Positions 48,479 through 58,025 of a stretch of 64,000 nt of DNA are shown here, piece after piece; positions within the stretch are counted from its first letter, which is position 1, and every line of letters starts with the position of its first letter. This DNA is from Gammaproteobacteria bacterium (lineage in GTDB: Bacteria; Pseudomonadota; Gammaproteobacteria; Pseudomonadales; Halieaceae). The stretch covers positions 25,103-89,102 of the forward strand of contig JAUIIQ010000002.1 in the NCBI GenBank assembly GCA_030431585.1, read 5' to 3'. Both the position numbers and the translations under genes were made by a program. The notes below the pieces were generated by a model. The model saw nothing but the letters and a program-made list of their open reading frames with translations, was not told the DNA's origin and ran no database searches.

Positions 48479-50473
48479 TCAGTCGAATGGGTACTGCTCG
48501 ATAGAGGTTTGCAAGGTTTCTTCCAGCGTTGCCAGGAACGGCCTGAAGTTGCGCCACTGTTCGACGCCTGCCTGGTAAATAGGCTGCCTGACTTGTTCCG
48601 AGCTGGCTGTGCGCACTGCGCGCTCCGTATTGTAGAAGTCCAGACAGGATGGCTCGAAAGGCAACCCGCAGTATTCCAGTAAGCGCAACACCTCGCTCTC
48701 CAGGTCTGCCACCACATTCTCATAGTGAACCCGCAGTACGCTCCCGGGCGATACCTGGTCCCAGTGCTCCATCAGGGCAACATAGTCATTGTAGTAGCGG
48801 CCAAAATCGACCAGGTCGTAGCTGAATTCCTGGCCCTCTGCGAAAAGCTGCTTGAATCCGCTGAAACAGCAGGCCATGGGGTGTCTGCGCGCGTCAATGA
48901 TCTTTGCGTTGGGCAGCATCAGTTTGATGAGGCCGATATGCCTGAAGTTGTTGGGCATCTTGTCGATGAAAAAAGCGGCCTTCTGGCGGTGTATACGAGT
49001 GTCGTCCATGTACTGCTCGCCGAGGGACCGCAGTTCCTCATCACTGAGGTCGCTGAGCAGATCCGGGTAGTGCCTGTCACCCCCGTTCCGGCCCTGAAGA
49101 CGCAGTTTTTGCGCGGTGGACAGTATATTGGGCAGCTCCAGCGTGCCATCTACCTGACTGTGAGAAGAAAGAATCTGCTCAAGCAGTGTAGAACCCGCTC
49201 TGGGAAGTCCAAGGATAAAGATTGGGTCCGGTGCGGGGCAGCCGGCTCCGGCTCGCTCTGCCAGCACTTCAGCTGTGAAGTATGCCCGTTGTGCAGCCAG
49301 CTCTTGCGTCATTTTATCGGCGTCATAGCTGCTCTGCTGGCGCTTCAACCGGTTGCCCTGCGCATAGTAGTCAAACGAGCGAGCGTAATCCTGCTCATCC
49401 TCGAAAGCTTTACCAAGCGCGAATGCCAGATGCAGCCTGCTGGCGGGGCCCAGCTCCTCGCGCTGCTCCAGCGCCAGCATTGCTGATATTTCAGCTGTTT
49501 CAAACCGGTAGGTCTTCAGGTTGGAGAGCGCATAGTATGCTTCACCGTGCCAGGGGTTGGATGCGGTTGCCGCGCGATAACTTTCTATGGCCTCCTCCTG
49601 CCTGCCACAGGTCTTCAGCGCGTGACCGCGTGAGGTGAGAGTGATCGCGTCACCGGGCAGTTTTTCCAGTACTGCGTCAAACAGCTGCAAGGCGCTCTCG
49701 TAGTCGCCCATCTGCATTTGTTCGATCGCGTAAAGCGACATCAATTGGGGGTTATTGGGTTGCTCCCGGTAAAGCTTTTCTGCTGCGGTAAGCGCAGCGG
49801 TAAATTTCTGTCGCTTGCGCAGTACGCCTACGAAATCAATCTTTACCTGGGTGTTGTCCGGTTCAAACTCCGCCGCGCTCTCCAGTAAATACTCCGCGTC
49901 TTCCAGCGCGCCAAACTGCACCGCAAGCTCTGCCAGCAGGCGCATCGCTTCCACGTGAGTCGGGTCGGCTCGCAGGAACTTGCGGCACAGCTTTTCGGCT
50001 TTCAGCAGTTTGCCCTGGGCCATCAGGTCTCTTACGGCTACCAGGGCTTTGGGCATAGTCTGCAGTCGCTGCACCTGGGCAAGCGCCTGCTGCGCCTCTT
50101 GAGGGCGACCCAGTTTGCTCAGGATCTGGTATTGCTTGCGCCAGCTCGCCAGCAGCGCCGGGTTGAGTTGGCTTGCGTTGGCAAACGCTGCCAGAGCTTT
50201 GTCCGGATTGTTCAAGGCAAGATGAAGGTGGCCTTGCTCCTGAAAGGCTCGACCCCTGTCCAGGGAACACGACATCAGTGCATTCAGGGCCGCTTGTGCC
50301 TGCTCGTAGTCGCCAGTGTACCGGTAGCAAACCGCTGCCATGTACAAGGCTTCGGCATCATCGGGGTCGATCGAGAGTAGTTTGTCGATATCAGTAAGCG
50401 CACTGGCGAAATCGCCTGAGGCAATTTTTTTCTGGATATCAACGGGCCTGGGTTCATCCGCAGCTGAGGTCAT
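48479..50473 (-). CDS. TPR repeat-sulfotransferase fusion protein
   Basis: TPR-rich N-terminal half; sulfotransferase PAPS motif FILGLPRAGSTLLEQILSSH and IDARRHPMACCFSGF. Confidence 0.92.
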   Translation of the reverse strand: MTSAADEPRPVDIQKKIASGDFASALTDIDKLLSIDPDDAEALYMAAVCYRYTGDYEQAQAALNALMSCSLDRGRAFQEQGHLHLALNNPDKALAAFANASQLNPALLASWRKQYQILSKLGRPQEAQQALAQVQRLQTMPKALVAVRDLMAQGKLLKAEKLCRKFLRADPTHVEAMRLLAELAVQFGALEDAEYLLESAAEFEPDNTQVKIDFVGVLRKRQKFTAALTAAEKLYREQPNNPQLMSLYAIEQMQMGDYESALQLFDAVLEKLPGDAITLTSRGHALKTCGRQEEAIESYRAATASNPWHGEAYYALSNLKTYRFETAEISAMLALEQREELGPASRLHLAFALGKAFEDEQDYARSFDYYAQGNRLKRQQSSYDADKMTQELAAQRAYFTAEVLAERAGAGCPAPDPIFILGLPRAGSTLLEQILSSHSQVDGTLELPNILSTAQKLRLQGRNGGDRHYPDLLSDLSDEELRSLGEQYMDDTRIHRQKAAFFIDKMPNNFRHIGLIKLMLPNAKIIDARRHPMACCFSGFKQLFAEGQEFSYDLVDFGRYYNDYVALMEHWDQVSPGSVLRVHYENVVADLESEVLRLLEYCGLPFEPSCLDFYNTERAVRTASSEQVRQPIYQAGVEQWRNFRPFLATLEETLQTSIEQYPFD

Positions 50474-50500
50474 GAGAAACCCTGGGGGGCAGTGTATCAA

Positions 50501-50526
50501 GGTCCCGGCATTTTAACGCCGGGACC
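50501..50526. other. Perfect 9-bp intergenic hairpin downstream of second TonB receptor
   Basis: ggtcccggc-attttaac-gccgggacc; 20 nt after the TonB receptor stop on the minus strand; no U-tract. Confidence 0.8.
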
Positions 50527-50546
50527 ACTGCGTTGCGAGGGGGCGA

Positions 50547-52970
50547 TCAGAAGTCGTAGGCGAAGCGCAGTCCTATGGTGCGTGGCCTCGCTATTGTGAC
50601 TCTATCGCGGTTGAAGATGGCATTACCCGACAGCTCGGCTCGTTGGTCGGTGAGATTCTCCACGTAAATCTCCGCAGTCCACTGGTCGTCTGAGATGCCG
50701 GCGGTAGCGCCCATCAGGTACCAGCTGTCCAGCCGGATGTTGTTCGCTGCCACGATGTCGGTATTTACTTCATCCGAGTAGCTAACGTAAGACATCACAT
50801 GCGCCAGTCTGCCGCTGACCAGGTCCCATTCATACCGCGCGTTCAAGCTCGCCTGGAATTCTGGCGCGAAGGCCAACTCATCGCCTTCACGCACGAAGTT
50901 GGTCACAAAACTTTCGGTGATTTCGGTGTCCAGCCAGGAAAAACTGCCCCCCACGGTGAGTCCGGTGGCAAACGCGGGAAGCCAGGTGATGTCGCCCTCT
51001 ACGCCGGTAACCTCGGCGTCCACGGCGTTGTCAGAGAAGAACAGGTTGGTGATGCTTGGGTCGAAGATACCAATTTGCAAATTTTCGATTTCAACGAAAA
51101 AGATGTCGCCGTTGAAGCGCAGCGAGGCATCGAGAAGGTCAAGCTTCCAGCCCAGCTCGTAGTTGGTCACGTCGTCTGTATCGAAGGCAAACGGCACGGT
51201 ATAGCTGCCGTCCTGGGAGACCGAGCCGCCGGGGCGGTTAAGGAAACCCGGGCGATAGCCCTCAGACCAGGTCACGTAGTAGAGCTGGTTGGCGTCAGGT
51301 GTCCAGGTCAGGCTGACCTTGCCGATGACACCGTCGGTTTCGGCTTTGTCGTTCTCGCCGCTGAATATTTCGTCCAGGTTGTTGCCGGCGTTGTTGTCCT
51401 CGTCTGCTCCCAGATTGCCGAAAGAGCCAGCAGCACTGCCCAGCAGATCCACTTCAATATCGTACCAGCGCGCGCCCAGGGTGGCGGTGAATTGATCGCC
51501 CAGGTCGAAATTCAACTCACCGAATACGCCCAGTTGCTCGTCGGTACGCAGTACATCATTGCGGAAGATAACCCCGGAGTTCCACTGGCCACGGTCGCTC
51601 ACGGATGCTCCCTCGGCCGAGAAGTTGGGGCCAAAGCCTATGCTGCTACCATCGGCGGCGACGACCTGCGTGGAGCCAGGATAGGTGAACTGGTTGTCTT
51701 CACGCAGCTCCATATCGCTGTAGAATGCGCCCGCAATACCGCGAATGCGCTGGCTCTGGTCCGTAGTGATGCGGAACTCATGCGTCTGTACTTCGGTTTT
51801 AACGTAACTCTTTACGAACAGGTTCGGTGCCTGACAGGTGCCGCTGGGTGCGCCTGTAGGATAGGAAACGGCGTAATCGCAGATATAGTAAGGAATGTAC
51901 TGGCCTACAAACAGGTAATCGGTGTAGTCGACCTGGGACTCGGCTTCCCGCTCGGTGTAGGCGCCGGTATAGATCACGTCCAGCGCTCCCATTCTGCCGC
52001 TCAGGGTCCAGTTGTAGTTCTCGAAATCGTCGGCGAGGGTGTCGCGCTCGTAGCGGCTGATTTCCAGGTCATCAAGCTCCGGGTCCTGGAAGAACACGCC
52101 GTCGGTGTCCAGGCTTTGCTGGGCAACGCCCACCAGCAGGCTCCAGTCCTCATTGATATCCCACAGTCCGGATAGCCGCGCACCGGCATAGCTTGCTTCA
52201 TTGAAGTTATCTTCGGTCCGGGTGGAGTTGTCGGCCGGCAGGAAGTTCACATTGCCAAGGTCAGCATCTCCCTGGAAGCCACCTGGCTGGAAACGTGCAC
52301 TCTGCTGCGTTGTAACGCGGCCCGCCACGTTGTCGATATAGCCGCCCTGCCGGTCCACGTAAATCACACCGCGCACCGCAGAGTTGTCGGTAAGGGGCAG
52401 GTTGATCATGCCTTCCACGTTGTAGCTGGGGTCGCCGTCTTTGGTGTAGGAAGTGCCCATTTTCAGCTTGGCGGCGAAATCGGTCGGGTCCGGTTTGTTG
52501 GTGATCAGGCGAACGGTGCCCGCCTGCGAGCTGGCACCGAACAAGGTGCCCTGGGGCCCCTTCAGTACTTCTATTCTGTTCAGGTCAGCGGCGTACACGT
52601 CCAGGTTTCTGCCGGGCTGTGTCAGCGGCTGTTCGTCCAGGTAGAAAGCCACATTGGGCGCCAGGCCGGCCACGCCGGAAGTGGCGAGGTTGGGAGTGGT
52701 GGAGGCGACGCCGCGAATGTAGATGGTGTTGGTGCCCGGTCCGCCGCCGCCAGCGGTCACGCCGGGTAGCTGCACCAGGTAGTCAGTGAAGTCGGTCACG
52801 CCGAGCTGTTCCAGCGACTCCTCGCCCAGTGCTGTTATCGCTATTGGCACATCCTGAACGCTGGCGGCGCTCTTGGTCGCGGTGACGATGACTTCTTCGA
52901 GTTGCGCGTGTGAAAGATTGGCTGACGAAGCGGCCACAATGGCTGCGCACAGTATTTTCTTCTTGAACAT
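50547..52970 (-). CDS. TonB-dependent receptor
   Basis: MFKKKILCAAIVAASSANLSHAQLEEVIVTATKSAASVQDVPIAITAL...GPQGTLFGASSQAGTVRLITNKP; C-terminal FAYDF. Confidence 0.95.
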   Translation of the reverse strand: MFKKKILCAAIVAASSANLSHAQLEEVIVTATKSAASVQDVPIAITALGEESLEQLGVTDFTDYLVQLPGVTAGGGGPGTNTIYIRGVASTTPNLATSGVAGLAPNVAFYLDEQPLTQPGRNLDVYAADLNRIEVLKGPQGTLFGASSQAGTVRLITNKPDPTDFAAKLKMGTSYTKDGDPSYNVEGMINLPLTDNSAVRGVIYVDRQGGYIDNVAGRVTTQQSARFQPGGFQGDADLGNVNFLPADNSTRTEDNFNEASYAGARLSGLWDINEDWSLLVGVAQQSLDTDGVFFQDPELDDLEISRYERDTLADDFENYNWTLSGRMGALDVIYTGAYTEREAESQVDYTDYLFVGQYIPYYICDYAVSYPTGAPSGTCQAPNLFVKSYVKTEVQTHEFRITTDQSQRIRGIAGAFYSDMELREDNQFTYPGSTQVVAADGSSIGFGPNFSAEGASVSDRGQWNSGVIFRNDVLRTDEQLGVFGELNFDLGDQFTATLGARWYDIEVDLLGSAAGSFGNLGADEDNNAGNNLDEIFSGENDKAETDGVIGKVSLTWTPDANQLYYVTWSEGYRPGFLNRPGGSVSQDGSYTVPFAFDTDDVTNYELGWKLDLLDASLRFNGDIFFVEIENLQIGIFDPSITNLFFSDNAVDAEVTGVEGDITWLPAFATGLTVGGSFSWLDTEITESFVTNFVREGDELAFAPEFQASLNARYEWDLVSGRLAHVMSYVSYSDEVNTDIVAANNIRLDSWYLMGATAGISDDQWTAEIYVENLTDQRAELSGNAIFNRDRVTIARPRTIGLRFAYDF

Positions 52971-53210
52971 GTAATACCCGAGGTGAGGAGACAGCCAGTC
53001 TCGGCCATCAATAGAGAAAGAATGTTTACGATACGAAAGAATAAAGGACCTTATCCAAGTTCTCAATCCCAACTGAGGAAGCGATCGGGGTAATATTTGG
53101 CTGAAATAGAAGTGATCTGCCGCGGTAAGCAGTTAACTCCCCGCTTTTTTGGCTGACCTCCTTCGCTTATTGAACGAGGTTATTAGTCCGTTTTGATGCG
53201 TTAATCTGCG

Positions 53211-53216
53211 TATAAT
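53211..53216 (+). promoter_or_regulatory. Candidate -10 element (TATAAT) upstream of the BCCT gene
   Basis: tgcgtataatg, about 50 nt upstream of the ATG at 53268; no convincing -35 at 17 nt. Confidence 0.3.
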
Positions 53217-53267
53217 GTTTGGTATTCCAATTAACATTTGAGTGGCGCCGGGCACGGTGCGGGGCAT

Positions 53268-54854
53268 ATGGCGAGTAGATACAGGTCGGATTACACCATC
53301 GGGGAAGACAATATCCAGGTCTTGGGGATGGATATTCACAATCCTGTGTTCTTTGTCAGCGCCAGCCTCATTGTTTTGTTCGTCGTGCTCACCATTCAGT
53401 TTCCGACGCAAACAAACGAGGCACTCGTCGCCGCGCGCGGCTGGACTCTGGCCACCTTCGACAGCTTTATGATGGCCTCTGTGAGCGCGATATTACTGTT
53501 CTGCCTCGCGCTGACCGTGTTGCCGGTGTCCAGGGTGCGACTGGGTGGTGTCAATGCCAAACCTGAGTTCAGCCGCCTGAGCTGGTTTTCGATGTTGTTT
53601 GCGGCGGGTATGGGTATCGGGTTGATGTTCTGGGGTGTGGCAGAGCCGATGACGTATTTCACTGGCGTTGGCGGCACTCCGCTGGGAGTGGCGCCGGCAA
53701 CACCGGAAGCGGTGGACATGGCTATGGCGGCAACGCTTTACCACTGGGGTTTGCATGCCTGGGCCATTTACGCGGTGATCGGCCTGGCGCTCGCCTTTTT
53801 CAGCTTTAACTGCAAGCTTCCACTTACCCTGCGCTCTGCATTCTATCCCCTGCTGGGGGAGCGCTGCTGGGGGTGGCCGGGTCACCTTATAGATACCTTT
53901 GCCGTGCTGGCGACAATTTTCGGGCTGGCGACATCACTCGGACTCGGCGCATCTCAGGTCAACGCCGGCCTCGGCATGCTGTTCGGGGTAGAAGATGGCT
54001 TGAACACCAAGGTGGCCATTATTATCTTTGTGACGTTTATCGCCACCCTTTCGGTGGTTCGTGGCCTGGAGGGCGGGGTAAGAATACTCAGTAACGTTAA
54101 TATGGTGCTCGCACTGGCGTTGCTGATGTTCATAATCGTGGTCGGCAACAACATCAGCGTGATGGCGGCAGTGTTCGATACCGCCGGAAACTATCTGGCC
54201 AATATCATCCCGTTAAGTAACTGGGCGGATCGCTCCGATGAACAATGGATGCAGGACTGGACAGTGTTCTACTGGGCCTGGTGGGTGAGTTGGTCACCCT
54301 TCGTGGGGATGTTCATAGCACGCATTTCCAGGGGGCGAACCGTTCGCGAGTTCCTCATTGCCGTACTGCTGGTGCCCACTTTGGTGACGCTGGTGTGGAT
54401 GAGCGTGTTTGGCATGAATGCACTGCATCAGGCGCAGAATGGCATAGGGAGCCTGGCTAACGGCATGACGTCCATGAGCCTGGCGACCTTTCAGATGCTC
54501 GAGAGTCTCCCATTGAGCGGCGTGACAACGCTGGTTGGAGTGGTGTTGGTGCTGGTGTTCTTTATCACCTCCTCGGACTCAGGGTCGTTGGTAATAGACG
54601 GCATTACAGCAGGCGGCAAGCACGATGCGCCGGTACCTCAGCGCGTATTCTGGGCGACCATGGAAGGCCTGCTGGCGGCCGCATTGCTCTACGGAGGCGG
54701 CAAGCAGGCGCTGGCAGCGCTGCAAGCGGGCACGGTTGTCGCCGGTGTCCCGTTTACCGTGGTGCTGCTGCTGGTGTGTTTCAGTCTTTACAAGGGTTTG
54801 AATGCCAATTTGCGAGAACTCAGGCGAACTGTACATCCGCCAGAATCTGGCTGA
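53268..54854 (+). CDS. BCCT family betaine/carnitine/choline transporter
   Basis: FSRLSWFSMLFAAGMGIGLMFWGVAEPMTYF; WTVFYWAWWVSWSPFVGMFIARISRGRTVREF. Confidence 0.95.
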   Translation: MASRYRSDYTIGEDNIQVLGMDIHNPVFFVSASLIVLFVVLTIQFPTQTNEALVAARGWTLATFDSFMMASVSAILLFCLALTVLPVSRVRLGGVNAKPEFSRLSWFSMLFAAGMGIGLMFWGVAEPMTYFTGVGGTPLGVAPATPEAVDMAMAATLYHWGLHAWAIYAVIGLALAFFSFNCKLPLTLRSAFYPLLGERCWGWPGHLIDTFAVLATIFGLATSLGLGASQVNAGLGMLFGVEDGLNTKVAIIIFVTFIATLSVVRGLEGGVRILSNVNMVLALALLMFIIVVGNNISVMAAVFDTAGNYLANIIPLSNWADRSDEQWMQDWTVFYWAWWVSWSPFVGMFIARISRGRTVREFLIAVLLVPTLVTLVWMSVFGMNALHQAQNGIGSLANGMTSMSLATFQMLESLPLSGVTTLVGVVLVLVFFITSSDSGSLVIDGITAGGKHDAPVPQRVFWATMEGLLAAALLYGGGKQALAALQAGTVVAGVPFTVVLLLVCFSLYKGLNANLRELRRTVHPPESG

Positions 54855-54859
54855 TTGAA

Positions 54860-55516
54860 CTAGCCTGTAGGTTGCTGTTTGCACCAAAAGACGCCAAGCA
54901 GCGCCAGCGGTGTCAGTATCGCCACCAGTGCCCCCGGCAGAATATGCCACATCAGGATATGGCCGGGGGCATACATACAGGCGACCTGCATATAGAGCGC
55001 GGGGATCATGCCTGCGGCCAGGCCCGCTGCAGCGGCGCTCTGCAATGGTCGCAGGGGAAACAGCCGATGTTGCCAATACACTGCCGCCATTGCTGGGGGC
55101 AGCGCCAGGATAAGCGTCTCAAGGTAACAGTGTGGTCGCTTGCCCAGCATGCTCGGCTCCAATGCCGGGCTGATAAGACCAAAAGGATAGTTCAGTAGCC
55201 AGGCCAGGGTCAGTCCTGCGGCTATAAACACCCACCGCCGCGATAGGCCACCCGGCACAGCCGAGCGAAAAGCGGCCTGTGCCAGAATGACGAGGGCCAG
55301 GACTCCCAGCGAGCACTCCAGCAAAAACCGGGGATGCGCCAGAAGCTGGTCGAAAGCGCCGGGTCTCAGGGGGCCCATGAGAGCAGTCGCCAGCATTACG
55401 TAGATAGCGCTGAGGCCGAGCCAGAGTAGCGCACCCGCACCGAGTCGACGTGCCACCGGCTTGACCGGCTGCAGGTCTCCTGCCAGTTGATCGATAAGGC
55501 TGCCTGGTTTTGTCAC
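54860..55516 (-). CDS. NrsF/DUF1109-family membrane anti-sigma factor
   Basis: Six-TM-like; conserved Cys context GKRPHCYLETL and QVACMYAPGHILMWH; ATGA overlap with the sigma gene. Confidence 0.85.
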   Translation of the reverse strand: MTKPGSLIDQLAGDLQPVKPVARRLGAGALLWLGLSAIYVMLATALMGPLRPGAFDQLLAHPRFLLECSLGVLALVILAQAAFRSAVPGGLSRRWVFIAAGLTLAWLLNYPFGLISPALEPSMLGKRPHCYLETLILALPPAMAAVYWQHRLFPLRPLQSAAAAGLAAGMIPALYMQVACMYAPGHILMWHILPGALVAILTPLALLGVFWCKQQPTG

Positions 55517-56076
55517 AGCGCTTCCGCCTCCATTAACTTGCGCAAACTTGCTATCGCCCGGTGTACGCGAACTTTCATCGCACTCTCTGATATTGCCAGC
55601 CGGGCAGCCGCCTCTGCGGTAGTGAAGCCCAGGATCTTGGTCAGTTTAATTGCCTCCCTGTGCCGTGGCGAGAGGGCGTTGATAAGCTGTCCGCTGGTGA
55701 CGCTTTCATCCAGGTTGGCGTTCGCCCGGCCAGTGTCGCTGTCCAGGGCGTGTCTTGCCTCATTCTCTTTGCGGGCCTGTTGCCTGCGGATGGCATCAAT
55801 GCTCTTGTGACGAATAATGGCAAACAACCATGGCCTGAACTTTCTGCGTGGATCGTAGGTATGCCTGGCTTCATGGACTGCGATCAATATCTCCTGAGCA
55901 CAGTCATCTGTGAAGTCATACCCTCCCAGTCGCGACATCAGGTAGCGGCTCACCATATCGGAGAGTTCCGTCAGCAGTTGCCGGTAGTCCGCTTCATTGC
56001 CTGCCTGCGCGCTGGCCATCAGCAGCGACCAGCGTGCTTCGTCGGCGGAATAATCGGGCTCGTCTGTTCCAGGCAT
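55513..56076 (-). CDS. ECF sigma factor (SigF-like)
   Basis: Sigma2 (DFTDDCAQEILIAVHEARHTYDPRRKFRPWLFAIIRHKSIDAIRR) and sigma4 (LSPRHREAIKLTKILGFTTAEAAARLAISESAMKVRVHRAIASLRK). Confidence 0.92.
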   Translation of the reverse strand: MPGTDEPDYSADEARWSLLMASAQAGNEADYRQLLTELSDMVSRYLMSRLGGYDFTDDCAQEILIAVHEARHTYDPRRKFRPWLFAIIRHKSIDAIRRQQARKENEARHALDSDTGRANANLDESVTSGQLINALSPRHREAIKLTKILGFTTAEAAARLAISESAMKVRVHRAIASLRKLMEAEAL

Positions 56077-56124
56077 ACATTCCACGTGGGTAACCACTCC
56101 AGAGTGGCCACCCACATCAGGGGG

Positions 56125-56778
56125 TCAGTTCATACGTCTGACAGTGATATGCGCTACAGGGTTCCGCCAATCATACTGAGCCGGCGACAAAGTATTGCCA
56201 CCCAGGTCGTGAAAGCCATTGCTGACATGAACAAAGCCCTCATCGCCCTCACCGGGTGCGCCTACATAACCTACGCCGCCGCAGGTAGGGCCTGGAATGT
56301 TGGCGCAGTCCTGGTCATTGGCCTCGGAGCCGGCATCGTAGGCAGGTACCATAAACTCTGCCAGCCCTGCTTCTGGTAGCAGGGCTCGATTAAGTGCCAT
56401 GAAGGTGTCGTTGGTTGGAATCATCATTGCAGCGACGGAGAGGAAGCGCCGACCCTGCTCAGCGCTGATGGTAGTTGTCGCTGTCTGACCGGGCGCGAGC
56501 AGGCCGCCTATGGTGAGTGCTTCGTCCACCACCGGCGTAAGCCTCTCGGTCAGCGGGGCTGTATCACCGCCCTCTGCAAGAATTTCCAGCGTTTCCCGAG
56601 CCGGGTTGCCAATGCGGAACAGCCGCACGTTGCCAGGGTGGGTTACCACCAGTTGCGGGGTGAAGGATTGTGCCTGAGTCAGGTTGGTTATCGATACTTC
56701 ATATTGCACGCTTTCCTGGGCAATGGCCTGTGCGCCCAGAAGTGAGAAGGTAAGGGCCAAGAGACGAGATTTAAGCAT
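56125..56778 (-). CDS. Spondin-domain secreted protein
   Basis: Signal peptide then QYEVSITNLTQAQSFTPQLVVTHPGNVRLFRIGNPA...: spondin_N-like; 654-nt ORF. Confidence 0.82.
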   Translation of the reverse strand: MLKSRLLALTFSLLGAQAIAQESVQYEVSITNLTQAQSFTPQLVVTHPGNVRLFRIGNPARETLEILAEGGDTAPLTERLTPVVDEALTIGGLLAPGQTATTTISAEQGRRFLSVAAMMIPTNDTFMALNRALLPEAGLAEFMVPAYDAGSEANDQDCANIPGPTCGGVGYVGAPGEGDEGFVHVSNGFHDLGGNTLSPAQYDWRNPVAHITVRRMN

Positions 56779-56813
56779 GGTGGACTTCCTGCGGTTGTGG
56801 GTTTGATACCCAA

Positions 56814-56839
56814 TTCGCAGGGAGTCAGTAAAAGGTTAC
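56814..56839 (-). promoter_or_regulatory. Candidate SigF-type ECF promoter (GTAACC-N16-CGAA)
   Basis: Minus strand GTAACC (56839-56834), 16-nt spacer TTTTACTGACTCCCTG, CGAA (56817-56814), 35 nt upstream of the spondin ATG. Confidence 0.7.
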
Positions 56840-56870
56840 ATGTTGCAAGAGGAAAAAGTTCATGTATGGG

Positions 56871-57950
56871 TCATTTTGCGGGATCCGCCTTTCGTAGCGC
56901 GTTATATTCGCTCAGGACGGGCTGGAACTGAGTCGGCGTTGAGCCATGTATAACAACCCCGTCTGCCCCCAGCTGCAACTGCCGCTGCCAGGCCTGAGCG
57001 CATTGCCGGGCTGTCCCTGCCGCGGCGGGCAGCCATTCAGCCGGTATCAGCTCACTTATCTTGTCCAGTTGCTCCAGAGTGGCAACGCTGTCGATGCCTC
57101 CCGCGATGGACTTGATTAGAGGGTGTGCACGAAAGTCCTCCAGGACCTTGATGTCCCATTGGTTCAGCGAGACCAGCATCTCGGCGTAGCCGGGAGCTTG
57201 CATGTAGGTTGCCATGCGGCCTACCAGCTTGCGCAGGCGATCTTCCTCACTGGGGTTTACTGCTGTAGCCACCACCGAGTACAACTTTACGGAGTCGGGG
57301 TCGCGGCCTGCCAGTGTTGCGCCTTCCTGAACCAGGGCGTGCGCCCGTTGCAGGCCTTGTTCAGTGATGAATGTGTGCAGATGCACTCCATCAAAGTGCT
57401 GCCCCGCAAAGCGCAGGCTCTTCTCGCCAAAACCAACGAAGTGGATGGGCATGCTGGCGTCCATCCAGTCTCCCATGCTGAGATAGGGCAGCGGCCCCAG
57501 CGCGCTGTCCTGGCGCATGATTTTCTCGCCGCGCCACAGGCGGCGCAGTACATCCATTGCCTCCGTGAGCTTGCTGTTGGTCACGGGCTCCAGACCCATC
57601 AGTTGATTACGAATAGCGACGCCTCGCGCCAGGCCCAGTTCGAAGCGACCACTCGAGAGGTGATGCAGGCTGGAACACATGGTAGCCAACACCAGAGGGT
57701 GGCGGGTATGCACATTGGTGCCGGCTGTAGCGACTTTCAGTCGGGTTGTTGCGGTCAGGGCTGCGGAGCAGATGACTCCGGCATCCTTCACATCGAACCG
57801 CTCTGACAACCACACCCTGCCCAGTCCCAGGGCTTCCGCCTCGCGCGCTTCGGTAATGGCATCGGCCGGCGTGGTGGTGTGCCCGGGCAGCAGGTAGCAG
57901 CTCAGCTCTTCAAATTCGGCAGGCTCATTGGGAGATGTTGTAGATGGCAT
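56871..57950 (-). CDS. LLM-class (luciferase-like) flavin-dependent oxidoreductase
   Basis: EAEALGLGRVWLSERFDVKDAGVICSAALTATTRLKVATAGTNVHTRHPLVLATMCSSLHHLSSGRFELGLARG. Confidence 0.9.
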   Translation of the reverse strand: MPSTTSPNEPAEFEELSCYLLPGHTTTPADAITEAREAEALGLGRVWLSERFDVKDAGVICSAALTATTRLKVATAGTNVHTRHPLVLATMCSSLHHLSSGRFELGLARGVAIRNQLMGLEPVTNSKLTEAMDVLRRLWRGEKIMRQDSALGPLPYLSMGDWMDASMPIHFVGFGEKSLRFAGQHFDGVHLHTFITEQGLQRAHALVQEGATLAGRDPDSVKLYSVVATAVNPSEEDRLRKLVGRMATYMQAPGYAEMLVSLNQWDIKVLEDFRAHPLIKSIAGGIDSVATLEQLDKISELIPAEWLPAAAGTARQCAQAWQRQLQLGADGVVIHGSTPTQFQPVLSEYNALRKADPAK

Positions 57951-58025
57951 AAGAGAAAAGCCTTTCAGTTGGAGAGGTTGAACAATACACGGCTGTCGTT
58001 GCTGCGTCTTCTGGCGCCCGCAGCG

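Noticed and set aside
47719-48723. Long form of the ATPase ORF beginning at 48723
   Set aside because: First 89 aa are low-quality and overlap the sulfotransferase; MTALRITSASKRYG at 48456 fits ABC ATPases
50799-52175. 458-aa plus-strand ORF opposite the second TonB receptor
   Set aside because: Antisense to a confident TonB receptor; no recognisable motifs
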